DNA of 64,000 nucleotides from Lytechinus variegatus (Eukaryota > Echinodermata > Echinoidea > Temnopleuroida > Toxopneustidae): contig NC_054746.1 of NCBI RefSeq assembly GCF_018143015.1, forward strand, positions 17,723,532 to 17,787,531, in the 5' to 3' direction. A program made the position numbers and the translations under genes. Positions 1 through 10,542 of this stretch are shown one piece after another. The notes under the pieces are model-generated. The model did no database searches. It saw nothing but the letters and a program-made list of their open reading frames with translations, and had not been told where the DNA came from. Every line of letters begins with the position of its first letter. Within the stretch, counting starts at the first letter, position 1.

Positions 1-2486
1 TATGCACCTTTTTCTTAAAAGTTGATGGAGAGGGGGGAAATTAATCGTATCAAGTCGGGGTATTCGGTAATGAGTGCAGGAGAAACTATATTTCACTGAT
101 TTTCATGATTCATCCCATTTGATTAACTCGTCTATTCGTGTTTTGGTGCTAATCTTTCCCTTACGCATTGCTTTTTGGCAGAAGTTCTATGGAAAATGCA
201 CCTTTTTTCACAAACTTTGAGACACTCTGTATTCATTCCCCCATTGCTCGAGTATGATTAACGACGGGGTGAAAGATTTATTGAAGGATGGAATGTATAT
301 TCATGAAAATGAAAGCCATTTCCCCATTGGATGTTATCTTCAATACGTGTTTTTTAGATGAAGTTAGTTGTCGAATAGGCTCTCCTGGCATTTGAGGTCT
401 CTATCGGTGACGTCACTCAGGATCGTCATGCCTGAACCATCGGCCAGGCAGGGGTCGCAATTAATGGTAGTATGATTTATTTATTTTTTTTTTTTAGTAA
501 TCTTTTATTCTCTTCTCTCATAAAACAAAATTGAACATGATAGTAAAATATAACATTCATTACAAAGTTTGATTTGAACTTACAAATATTATGGTTACAT
601 TTGACAATTCTTAACAAAAATGAATTTAAATAATGTCATGAATAAATTCTAAATCAATTCAATTTGTTGTAAGTGTCTGATGTACATTCTTTTCTCTTAC
701 ATTTTTATATATACATAATACATATGTTAATTGAAGAAAAACAAAGTGCAGCCTAAAATCGAAATATTCACCATTTATCACAAAGAAAACTCTGTAAAGA
801 AACCTGTAAGTTTATCAAAATATAGGATTTATGAGAAAAGATTTATTATCTTCGGACCTTCCCGCACACTCACATCCCACCCCCATCACACTCAAAACCG
901 ATTCACGCACAAACACCCCCTGCCCACACACCCTAACACACACACACCCACACCCGCACACACACCCTCACACACACATACCTCCAGCACCAGATCAAAT
1001 GCATTTCATCTGTCCGCATAAGTGTTAAGGCAGCTGTCATGAAAATAAGTGCCATGCATTTGACCCTAACATCATTTTCATCATTTATGCATAATGCACT
1101 CGATATACAATAATCTTGTCCTCCCGTTCAAATGAATGTGAAACTCATATAATTTTCATCAGAGCATTCAACAGGAGTACTGTAGTACATATTTCTTTGT
1201 TATAAGTGAATTAAAGTCCCTCCAGTGAGTTTGATCAATTGTGAAAATGTATCACCCCTAAGATGTAACACAGTCAGCTGTTTGCACCCAGGGTCACTCC
1301 GTGACCTGTGTGTGCGTTCAAGAGTTGTACACGATTTTCTGTCTCATTTAGGCAGAAATCTTTCATAATGACTTTCAAATGAAGTGTTTGTTGAAGAGAA
1401 AGTTACCGTCGGAAAATTCCCTTTACGAAAGTCACATATCGCCTAGAGAGAACATAATAAACACAGTTTCCTCCCCCTTCATAGGCATAAAATGTTGAAT
1501 AAACTTCCCCAATTATGTCGTACCTATACCAACCTCTTCAAGGCGCAAAAAACAACAACAACAAAATAACAAATACTTAATAAATAAAAAAGAATCAACT
1601 TCGGGAATGAAAATGCACAGATAAAAAAAATATTACCCCACACTTGGCATATGTCATTAAAAAAATCATATGAAAATTATGGTAGGAATTGATAAGTGCC
1701 CTACCTCCTCCTCGGTTCTGCTGCCCCTGCAGACTGAAGGAATGATGCTATTTTCCATTGCCTTACATCTAAAATACTGGAAAAAAATAGGGGGCATTTA
1801 TATCAGTATTATGCATTCAAGTCAAAATACAGGTCACTTATAGGTAAACGGAGTACCCTTAAGAATTCTACTATGAAAAGAGGAGCTAAAGGGCACGATA
1901 CATTTATAAATTTTTCAGTTTTCAGCGAAAGGAGGGATTTACCCTCCAGACATCTTAAAATCTGACATAGGCCCTATATATTTGTACTGAAAATTTTCAC
2001 AAAATTAATTGTTAGTTTTGCCGGGACAAATGGCGCACCATATCATATCAATAATAGGAAGGAAAATAAAAGGAAGACAAGACGAAAATGAGAGTTGGGG
2101 GACCGACAAATACATTTCATTTAGAACAAAATAACTATTCAGCTCGCGCTTCGCGCCCGCATTGCCCGTTTGTTTCATTATTCATGCTTATTTTCAAGTC
2201 ATTCTCGGTTTGCAAGTTAAAACATCATTACAAAAGTGCTTAATGTCTCGTTTTTTCTCTGAATATAATACTGTCGTTGTGAATTTTGTTCATGACTGAA
2301 TTTATATGAAACTCGATCTCTTTTTTTAAGACTTACTTTATTATTCACGTATATGCAGTTATAATCTGCCCTAGCTAGGCCTATACTGAATTATGACCTG
2401 AAATAAATTCAGACATTCCTACATTGTTTACATTTAATTTTCATCTCATAATAGATTCACGAGTTGAATTAGTAAAGTAATCAGGT
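1..2486. other. Non-coding stretch without recognised gene
   Basis: A+T-rich DNA with a poly-T run at 481-496 and a CA-rich tract at 861-993. A GC-rich fragment at about 2140-2167 (CTCGCGCTTCGCGCCCGCATT) recurs inverted at 51186-51206. No exon with matching splice sites was recognised. Confidence 0.5.
861..993. repeat. CA-rich microsatellite-like tract
   Basis: Interrupted runs of ACAC/CACACCC on the plus strand. Open frames across it are low-complexity artefacts. Confidence 0.8.
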
Positions 2487-2500
2487 GTTACCATGGCAAC
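2487..2500. promoter_or_regulatory. RFX X-box consensus site
   Basis: GTTACCATGGCAAC is a full match to the palindromic X-box consensus. It lies downstream of the candidate minus-strand exon, or upstream of an unknown gene to the left. Confidence 0.4.
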
Positions 2501-2730
2501 TTACCATTACCATGCATTCAAATGAACTTATCCATGCAGAACACTCTGTTTTTTGTGTTCGAAATTTAATTTAAATGAGTTGGTCGAATGTAGATTTCGG
2601 CATTTTCCACCATTCATCTTTTCCCACTATAACTTGATTTATGATGACAATTCAATAAATGCCCCCAACGTACAGGGCCAAAGTTCATTGACCTTAAATT
2701 ACCTTTGACCGTGGCATGACTGGAACTCAC

Positions 2731-2905
2731 TAGGATTTTCACTGACTCCCTTATTTCTAAGTTTCATGATAGCTATAGAAATCAATAGGCCTACTACAAA
2801 GTAACTTATGAATTTGAAAACCTTATACTGTTTTGAGATTTCAATGTTTACGACGCCGCCCTCGCGTCGACGTCGGAAAAAGCGGCGCCCTGTCTCTGCA
2901 GACAT
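2731..2905 (-). CDS. Candidate first exon of a small single-pass membrane protein
   Basis: Starting at the ATG at 2905, the minus strand encodes MSAETGRRFFRRRREGG, a linker, and then a hydrophobic stretch FISYFVVGLLISIAIM at about residues 33-48, followed by KLRNKGVSENP. A strong donor (CCTA|GTGAGT) lies at 2730. A basic N-terminus followed by one membrane segment suggests a type II topology. GC and CpG content rise locally over the first codons, as at a promoter-proximal exon. Two X-box sites lie 37-50 bp and 187-200 bp upstream of the ATG. The protein family is not recognised and downstream exons were not found. They would lie to the left. Confidence 0.35.
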
Positions 2906-2941
2906 TAAGACAATTGTATTTTTCTGCGAGAAAGATAAGTC

Positions 2942-2955
2942 GTTACCATGGCAAT
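2942..2955 (-). promoter_or_regulatory. RFX X-box-like site 37 bp upstream of the candidate ATG
   Basis: GTTACCATGGCAAT matches the RFX X-box consensus GTTRCCATGGYAAC except at the last base. Its position just upstream of the 2905 ATG fits the usual placement of X-boxes in ciliary gene promoters. Confidence 0.45.
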
Positions 2956-3091
2956 GGATCTTTTGCAACTAATACTTTGATGACTTGATAGGCATATATC
3001 TAGAAATTGATTTTGGAAGGCTAAGAATGATGATTGGACCATTTAAATATTGACAGGGGAATATAGGCTCAATATGTTATTTTTTAAACAT

Positions 3092-3105
3092 ATTGCCATG
3101 GCAAC
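3092..3105. promoter_or_regulatory. RFX X-box-like site
   Basis: ATTGCCATGGCAAC is one base from a perfect X-box. It is the third such palindrome within about 620 bp. A TATAAA word follows at about 3123. Confidence 0.4.
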
Positions 3106-3747
3106 GGCGGAAGGAGGCATGTATAAAACTGGCAACAAGCGGATTGGTTCGATCAGCACCCTCAAAATAAAGGAAAGGACACAAAAATAAAAGATTCTAA
3201 AGAATTGTCTACTTGAAAAATATGACGATTCCGTTTATATAGGCCCTATACTCTAATCATGATTATCATATACAATCAGGGTGAGCGGAGTTAGGGCAGG
3301 CTTCTATCTCAAGGTATGCCCTCGCTAATTCATTTACACAGCAAATATTCATTCCTTAGAATTTGTCATGTTGACATATCTAGGACCTCTCTCACCTGCG
3401 ACTCACACATTTTCATTCATCATATAAAAATATAACAATTTTCACGTGTTTTTAGGAGTTTTTAAAGTGATTGAAAAAACCTTAATCTGGTGAAGTTTCG
3501 GTGCAATTGATCGAAGTTCAAACAGTTATCGGGTTACTTTACACTTTAACGCAGTATTTCACGATGATTTATGAAGGGATTAATTTTATTTTTCCACACC
3601 TTGTTTTTCATGTAATGGTCTCCTCTTGGGTGCTTTATTATGCGAGTATACAAAACAATAAGGAACTTGGGACGAATCAATGATAATCAAAATAAGCAGC
3701 GTGCGAATCGCGCTTGTGAGGGTGAGCGAGAATTGGGCAGCGTATGG

Positions 3748-3760
3748 TACGTCATGTGAC
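3748..3760. promoter_or_regulatory. CRE/E-box-like cluster in a local CpG-rich stretch
   Basis: TACGTCATGTGAC combines a CRE-like half (TACGTCA) and an E-box-like CATGTG. It lies in a CpG-richer stretch (about 3695-3795). A donor-like AGAG|GTGAGTG follows at about 3833, so a short non-coding first exon on the plus strand is possible. No coding sequence was seen. Confidence 0.25.
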
Positions 3761-4056
3761 CTCACTGTCGCCGCATCGCAACTAGCTTCTTCGCCGGTAA
3801 ATTCAAAATATTGATTTTCTTATTATAGCAGAGGTGAGTGTGCTTAGTTTATTAATTGAAACTGTCTGAATAAATTTTGTACCCTTTAAGGCATACTTTA
3901 ATTGCTTATGATTGGATTACGATAATGTACGTTCAACTTCTCGTACTTTGTTCTTTTCTTTTTCTTGGTCCACTTGGAAATTTGTTTCGAAAGTGTGTGT
4001 GGAGGCGATCTGGGGCAGCTACGCCGCCGCAGCTGGCGGGCGCAGCAGGCCGCGGC

Positions 4057-4823
4057 GTGCTAGTAGACAGCTGCCAGCCGTCTGTTTCTAGGAGTTTTTA
4101 AACAGTTTTTAAAAAAATTCTCCTCGTACACAGACGGCTCGCTATCGTGCAGCCACCATTAGGGGACTTGCAATGCAAAATCCCCCCGTCGGGGCTCTTC
4201 AATTTTTGTCTTTAATGAATAAAAATTTTGAAAGTTAACATGACCAAAAATGCCCAAAATGCAAATTAATATTCCCACTTGGCATTAGGCCTAGATCTAA
4301 TTGCCAAAAAACGGAGAAAAATCAAGTTAAAAGAAACAAAAACAGTGACTTACCTCGGCTGTCACGCAAATTCACTTCCCCGTTTTATCCGATCTTAAGT
4401 ACATAAACATAAACATGCATTGAATGAAATATGAGTGCATGGCATTGAGCTCTTGAGTCCCCTGTCTGTCTGCCTGTATACCCAATTGTTGTGTATCCGG
4501 ACGGGTTGTGTGTCCGGACGATCAATTTTAGAATGTCATTTGGAAAAATTTACAAGCGAAGTTTCATCAATTTTTAGTACAAAATGTCAGGAAATATTAT
4601 AAGGAACAAAATAGATAATGATTACAAGTAATGAATTCATATTTTTAGTGTAATCCACAGACAAAAAAGAAGGCTTCAAAAAGATAAAGTGTCCGGACAC
4701 CCGACCCCCCCATCCTACAGCTACAGATCGCGCTAGTAGAACTTCGGTCTCTGTATTTGGTGAGTGAAGCCAACGGAGTTCAGCTGAACAACCAACATAA
4801 CAGAGACCGAAGCTTTTGGTCTA
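4057..4823 (+). mobile_element. Non-autonomous element, copy 1 (same family as 27672-28115)
   Basis: It shares the left hairpin, the block from CTCGCTATCGTGCAGCCACC to CTTAAGTACATAAACAT, and the right foldback with the copy at 27.7 kb. It is longer because about 300 bp, including a smaller MITE, sit between the conserved halves. The 8-mer GCCGCGGC occurs at 4049-4056 and at 4824-4831, as expected for a target duplication. The left end here, GTGCTAGTAGACAGC, has seven more bases than the TAGACAGC start of copy 2, so the exact left boundary is uncertain. No protein is encoded. Confidence 0.75.
4503..4707. mobile_element. Small MITE nested in copy 1
   Basis: The ends are GGGTTGTGTGTCCGGAC and GTCCGGACACCCGACCC, an imperfect inverted pair with a perfect GTGTCCGGAC core. 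The 205-bp segment has no counterpart in the second family copy at 27.7 kb, which supports a later insertion. A TCCGGAC word also lies just outside the left end. Confidence 0.5.
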
Positions 4824-4884
4824 GCCGCGGCACAACTCAGGGCCAGGGAGCCCAGGACTCATCCGTGTAATACTAGGTAGACAT

Positions 4885-4948
4885 TAGACCAAAAGCTTCA
4901 GTCTCTGTATTTTGGTTGTTCCACTGAACTACGTTGGCTCCACTCACC
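4885..4948 (-). repeat. Inverted partial copy of the right end of the 4057-4823 element
   Basis: TAGACCAAAAGCTTCAGTCT and the following 44 bases are the reverse complement of the last 65 bases of copy 1, with a few differences. With copy 1 it forms a palindrome with arms of about 64 bp and a 61-bp spacer that includes the right GCCGCGGC. Confidence 0.75.
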
Positions 4949-5550
4949 ATGGGGATTACACTAAAATGTCAGAAATTGTTGAATAAATCCCCAGAAACGA
5001 TGGTTATTCCTCTCTAGGTAGACATATGCTCCCCAAAATGGGGTAGAATGGGGTTTGAATTGAATAGCTGTAATGGAAACTGACAGTGTCAAAAAATCAA
5101 GCATTTGTCCAAAAGAAAAAGAGAAAATAAGCCAAACATTGCCAACCTCATTTCACCACACAGGGAGGAGTAACAGAGAACAAGGTTATATCATAACCTT
5201 GTTCATAGAATGAGTGATCGTGTGGCAGTATCCTGACATCAAGGCACAGACTTGAACCTAATGTTGTAAGTTAGAGCAATTACGGGATCGGAGTTCGGTT
5301 CGGAAGTTTTGCTCCTAAAATCGAAATCGGTTTGGATATCGGATCGGAAGATATTAAAAAACAAAAAAATATATTAAAATTTGTATGTGGCCGGCATGTA
5401 GACAAATGCTGCGAGCTACACTGATGGCAGAATTTGTTTTGATCTCTGACAAAAGCGGAGGAAGAAGATGATGATTTGCTTTGATCTCCGACATAATCGG
5501 AGGAAGAAAAAGAAGATAATGACGTTCCAGCGTGCGACACTACCGCCAAT

Positions 5551-6165
5551 CAACGATAGGCCTCTTCTCTACAACATCGTGGTGATGGCGGAGTCCGCCG
5601 TGAACTTTTAGAGGTCGCATTACTTACCGAAAAGGACGCACTACTATCCGAAGTTGTTTCCGATGATATTCACCTTCTCTACAACATCGTAGTGATGGCG
5701 GAGGTAATCGTAAACTCTTAAAGGTTGCATGACCTCCCGAAAAAGACGCATTATTATCCAGAGTTGTTTACCATGATATTCACCTTCTCTACAACATCGT
5801 AGTGATGGCGGAGGTAATCGTAAACTCTTAAAGGTCGCATGACCTCCCGAAAAAGATGCATTATTATCCAGAGTTGTTTACCATGATATTCACCTTCTCT
5901 ACAACATCGTAGTGATGGCGGAGGTAATCGTAAACTCTTAAAGGTCGCATGACCTCCCGAAAAAGACGCATTATTATCCAGAGTTGTTTACCATGATGTT
6001 CACCTTCTCTACAACATCGTAGTGATGGCGGAGGTAATTGTAAACTCTTAAGGTCGCATGACCTCCCGAAAAAGACGCACTATTGTCCAAAGTTGTTTAC
6101 GATGATATTCACCTTCTCTACAACATCGTAGTGATGGCGGAGGTAATCGTTAACTCTTAGAGGAT
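5551..6165. repeat. Tandem array, about 5.5 units of 110 bp
   Basis: The anchor TTCTCTACAACATCGT recurs with start positions spaced 110, 110, 110, 110 and 109 bp (anchors near 5561, 5671, 5781, 5891, 6001 and 6110). The middle units differ at only a few positions. The first unit is the most diverged, the usual pattern for arrays that are homogenised in the centre. Confidence 0.93.
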
Positions 6166-6657
6166 GCATAGTCAGATAGTCGTAAATATTACCGCGCATG
6201 TCAGCGTGTTCAACTAAATCTTATTTGCCTCCGCTTAAAATCAAAACAGATCATCTTGTTGTTTTTCTTCTTCCTCCATTTTTGTCGGAGATCAAAACAA
6301 ATTATCACCAATTATCATCATCTTTTTGTTCTTCCCCGATTATGTCGGAGATCAAAACAAATCATCATCTTCTCCTCCACCTCCCTTTCCGCTAATATCG
6401 GAGATAAAAACAAATCATAATTTTTCTTCTCCTTTATCTTTTCCTTCCACCACTTTTGTCCGAGATCAAAACAAATCACCAGCGCATTTTGACGGAAAAC
6501 ATGTCGCCACATGTTTTTTTTTTTTGTCTTGTTATGTTTTGGTTTTTCTGATCCGATTTTTTTCCCCACTGGTTAAAAATCGGAGTTCGGAAAAATGTAG
6601 AAAAAAGGGGAAAATCGGATCAGATCGGGAATTGGAATAAAAATCGGTTACAACATT

Positions 6658-6779
6658 ACTGGAACCTCAAAAAAATGAAAAGTTCTGTCGCAATACCTCC
6701 TAGTTCTTTCAAAATTCATTACAAAATGGCCGAGACTGGGGTAGAAGGAGAGAACTTTTCGTTTTTTTGAGGTTCCAGT
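6658..6779. repeat. Hairpin near the right end of the foldback-like element
   Basis: ACTGGAACCTC...GAAAAGTTCT at 6658-6686 pairs with AGAACTTTTC...GAGGTTCCAGT at 6751-6779, with one mismatch and a 64-base loop. It has the look of a small MITE inserted into the larger element. Confidence 0.75.
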
Positions 6780-7150
6780 CGTGCTTCGGTGTCAGGATAC
6801 TGCCACACGATAGACCTTCATCCATATAATCATGGTAAGTGCATAATTCCTGTTTTCACAATTTTCTTTCCAAGTTATTGAGACCACAATCTACCTTAGT
6901 CCATGTCTATGGTAAATGCACGCTGGACTCCTGGGTTAGGTTGGAATAGCACTCCAAATTAGCCGCGGAGCTCTGGACATATTAATCTGGGACTGGGGTA
7001 GCCTTGAAGCTGAGGCCTCTGTGATGATGTTAATATATATGATTTGACAGATTTATATATTAAAAACATTATCATTGATTCCTCAAGGCTAGATCTGGGG
7101 CGGTAGTGAAAACTCAATTTATAGTGGTCAATTATCATTCAGACAAATCA

Positions 7151-8578
7151 GGGGTGGTATTCTGAGATCCATTTTAACTCAGATAAAATAAAATATCTTA
7201 TCTCCGTTAAAATCAGTGAGATAAAATACCCTTAAAATCTCTCTGAATTGGTATTCTGGGAACAATTTTATCTTCATTTTATCTCTGTAAGACAAACCTA
7301 CTTTTTAATCAATATCCAATTAGAAACGCGCTTTTATAGCTCTCTCATGTCACTCAACCAATTGAAATCCATTCCGCTCGGAGGTGTGTCAAAGGGGACA
7401 GATTGCGTCAATTTATTGACTTAAATACGCTTGCACTATACGCTTGCGCGTCTTTACAGAGATTTCTTTTTAACAAAAAGGACAATACTTTTATCTTTTT
7501 TCGAAGTCTCCATCGCATCTTTTCAAGCATCATTTCAAAGACAATATTAGTCAAGATACATCCTATGGAATACTTTCTGATTGTATAGGAATAACGTTAA
7601 GGTGTTATTCTCAATAAATATATATTTTTTCTTCATTTTCTTGTCAAAATTTGGAGTTAAAGGGGAATCCAACCCAAATAAAAACTTGTTTTTATAAGGA
7701 AAAAAAAAATCAGACAAGATGATAGGTGAAAGTTTGAACAATATTGGACAAACAAAAAGAAAGATATGAATTTTTAAAAGTTGTAAATATTGGTAATCAC
7801 TATACCCATGGAGACTTCAAATTGGCCGCATATGGGATGTCATAGTGATGTAAGGCAAGGACTACTCTTCCATGTACTCCAATACATATTGTGGCTAAAA
7901 TGTTATTTTTCCCAAAAGTTTTATTTCAAATTATATTTTTCTTTCATGAGACATAAAACAATATACTACATGGGTTATATTCAGATTACTGCCCCAGGGA
8001 ATGGGTACTTAGGAGAAAACCACAAATTCCTGATAATAAAGTACATGGCCTATGGGAAAGTTGTCCTTGCCCCTTGTCATAATTTACTTACCCAGTTGCC
8101 AATTTGAAATCTACATAATATTAGTGATCTCAATTTTAAAGCAGCTATAACTTTCTTATTGTTTGCCCAATTTCTTTCAAACTTTCACCATTCTGTTTAA
8201 TTCATTTTTCTCCTTCCCAACACAACATTTTATGGCCAAGGCTGGATTCCCCTTTAATTCACCTAGAATTATTGGTGAAATCAACGTCGCGGAGATAAAA
8301 TAGCCCCTACCCTCTTTTAAGTTTATTTTATTTTTTTCCTCAAAGTAACATGAGCGCAAGCACATCATCCGCGTTGCAATACCCAGATACGCGATGGGTA
8401 TGTCTACGCAAGCACTGTTCTGTTGCGTATCATCTATTGTTACGCAAGATAAAATTTATATGCAAGATAAAATTGAAAATTTTATCTCGGAGATAAAATG
8501 TCATCTCAGAATACCAATTTCATTTTAAGAGATAAAATAAAATATTTTAAAGATAAAATGACTTCAGAATACCACCCC
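7151..8578. mobile_element. DNA element with GGGGTGGTATTCTGA ends
   Basis: The ends are GGGGTGGTATTCTGA at 7151-7165 and its near reverse complement TCAGAATACCACCCC at 8564-8578. Both subterminal regions carry many AGATAAAAT copies in both orientations, which may be transposase-binding repeats. A separate TTAA-flanked MITE is nested at 7661-8253. No coding sequence was recognised, so it is non-autonomous. Confidence 0.75.
7661..8253. mobile_element. TTAA-flanked MITE, copy A
   Basis: It is bounded by TTAA at 7657-7660 and 8254-8257. Its ends are AGGGGAATCC and GGATTCCCCT. TTAA target duplications are known for piggyBac- and Kolobok-type elements. The right 400 bp is homologous, in reverse orientation, to the left part of the element at 23772. 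No ORF of interest. Confidence 0.8.
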
Positions 8579-8708
8579 AGAGCATTAATTCTGAAAAGTC
8601 ACTTAGGCCTACCCTTTCCTTTTTGGCAGGGGTGCATTGTGCACACTTGCAATAGTTTGTGTTATGACTGCGCAAAGACTTAATTGAAGTAGTTACGAGA
8701 CTTAGTTT

Positions 8709-10018
8709 GGTATTCTGAAAAGTCTCTTTTTTCATAGCGCTCAATTAGTGGACTTTCCAACAAGGTCTGGGAATCTCCAAAAGAGTGGAGGGATCACCTA
8801 AGAGAGAGAGATTAACGTTAATCAGAACCGCAATGCTTTGTGCGTGGAGCTAGCTTGCTTGCCCCCTTTTCGATCCCATAAACATTGTGGTTCTGATTAG
8901 CCATAAACCTTGTGCCTATTGGAAAAGATATTTGGTGATAAAAGGTCCATTAAGTCTTGGATCACCATCTCTTGCTTTAGTGTGGCTTTAATTTCTATAT
9001 CAAATTGGGTTATTGCTGTGACCAAAAGTAGAAGGAAGAAAATTGAGGAGAAAAAGAGAAAGGTATAAAAAGGAAATACTGTAGTATAAATGGAAAAATA
9101 GAGTTCATAGAAACAACTAAAATAAGGAATATATTTGATAATAAAGAAATTAGAAAAGAGGGTAAAAGGAAACAGAAATTGTGTACATAATGGAAATATG
9201 ACTATTATTTCTATAAATTTTCTTTTATTATTAGTATCATACAGTATTTTACTTTGACAAATGAGATTGCCAAATCATGGTAGGTACAGCAATTAATGTT
9301 TTTATGGGTGAATCAAACTTCTAGTATTGAAATTAATTCTCTCATTGAAAAAAATACAAAACAATTAGTGAATGAGTGATGTCATTGTTTTCCCCATCTA
9401 TAAAAATCGAAAGTGTCACAGCTTTTGATAAAAATTGGCGTTATTGAAATGGTTTTTATTAAAAAAAATTTTTAATTCAAATCAGCATTTGGTTGGGGAA
9501 AATTTCCTATATAATAAAATGAAATGTATTATATTTTTTTAAATAAGCAGGAAGTATTATTTGGAAGAAATCAAGCTACAAATGGATTCAAATAGGTGGA
9601 TGTGAAAATCAGAATGCACTCGAAATTGAAAAAAAAAAGCAACAAAAGTACAAGGAAAATGAGAGAGAAAGGGACAAGACAACAGTTAACTTCAACAACA
9701 TAACAAACCTCTAATCTCTGATGCAAAAACATTTAGCATTATTTTTCAGCAAAATGCTTTTTATCAAGCTCGAGACGCAGTGCACCTGCAGCAGCTGGGC
9801 GCTGCGCTTCAAGCCAGCAAAGTGAAGAGACACTGCACGCTGGTAAAAAATTCTATGTTGAAAGAGCGCAATTGATTGGCCAATTCGGCTCAATAGGGGA
9901 GTGGCCTAAAGGGAGTTAATTGAGAGCTAATAGAGTTTTCAGAATACAAATTTGGAGGTCCATTAGTACTCCATTAAATGGGGAACTAATGAAGAAACTT
10001 GTGAGACTTCAGAATACC
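8709..10018. mobile_element. Second element with GGTATTCTGA ends
   Basis: GGTATTCTGAAAAGTCTC at 8709-8726 pairs with GAGACTTCAGAATACC at 10003-10018, and similarity continues inward (TTCAT..AATTAGTGGAC against the inverted ATTAGT/GGTCC sequence). It starts 130 bp after the first GGTATTCTGA element. No protein was recognised. The interior is A+T-rich. Confidence 0.55.
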
Positions 10019-10503
10019 CCCCCCCCCCGGTTTAAGAATTGCGGGGCTCACAAGCGATAATTTGTTTTTAATAAATAGGCGCAGCGCGAGCATCGAAATA
10101 GTTTTGTTTGAGGCTTACCTTGGCAAGAGTTCCATATGCAACCCCCACTAAAGTTGAAAATATAAATATGGAGAAAATAATCTAAAGTTAGATCAGACAG
10201 AAACAAGTTAGGCGCTGGTGAGAAAATTGGGATCGTCCACTTGTTCAATGCAACCACCCTGCCTGTGGGGAATCTTTATGTAGATCGTAGATCTAATATG
10301 GTAAGCCAATGCAGTACACAGCACACACTTCAAAAGTTCATTAAAATATCACTTTTGTAACCGAAAATACTAATTTCCATACAGTTGCAATTTATTTTCA
10401 CTACTAACGTGGGGATCATTTATTTATTCACCAGAGTGCTCCAAAACTTGAATTTTTGGCATATTTTTGTGTATGCCGTCTATTGTTGGAAAGTACAGAG
10501 GCT

Positions 10504-10542
10504 GTGTGGTCCAGTGGTTAGAGCATTGGACTCATAATTGCA
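10504..10542 (+). repeat. tRNA-derived SINE head fragment
   Basis: GTGTGGTCCAGTGGTTAGAG is an A-box-like 5' half of a tRNA and is followed by CATTGGACTCATAAT. There is no matching acceptor stem or B box after it, so it is a fragment and not a tRNA gene. Confidence 0.5.

Larger units (their letters stand above)
5218..6810. mobile_element. Foldback-like element with 21-bp perfect TIRs and an internal tandem array
   Basis: TCGTGTGGCAGTATCCTGACA at 5218-5238 is perfectly repeated in reverse complement at 6790-6810. Inside lie a second set of inverted ends (AATGTTGTAA near 5261 and TTACAACATT near 6647). Subterminal arms rich in GATCTCCGACA/TGTCGGAGATCAAAACAAAT follow, then a central array of 110-bp units, then a hairpin near the right end. 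No transposase is encoded, so it would be non-autonomous. The arrangement resembles foldback elements. The superfamily cannot be named because no clear target duplication was found. Confidence 0.75.

Noticed and set aside
731..1028. Open frames rich in His, Thr and Pro on the plus strand
   Set aside because: Produced by the CA-rich tract at 861-993; no start context, splice sites or protein-like composition.
5551..6165. Could the 110-bp array be a CRISPR array?
   Set aside because: Whole units repeat without unique spacers, there are no cas genes, and the DNA is eukaryotic. It is a tandem repeat within a TIR element.
6318..6640. Open frames on both strands in the right arm of the foldback-like element
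   Set aside because: Low-complexity Ser/Phe- or Lys-rich translations of the repeated GATCAAAACAAAT arm; no family signal.
10504..10542. tRNA gene
   Set aside because: Only an A-box-like 5' half; no B box, anticodon stem or acceptor pairing follows.
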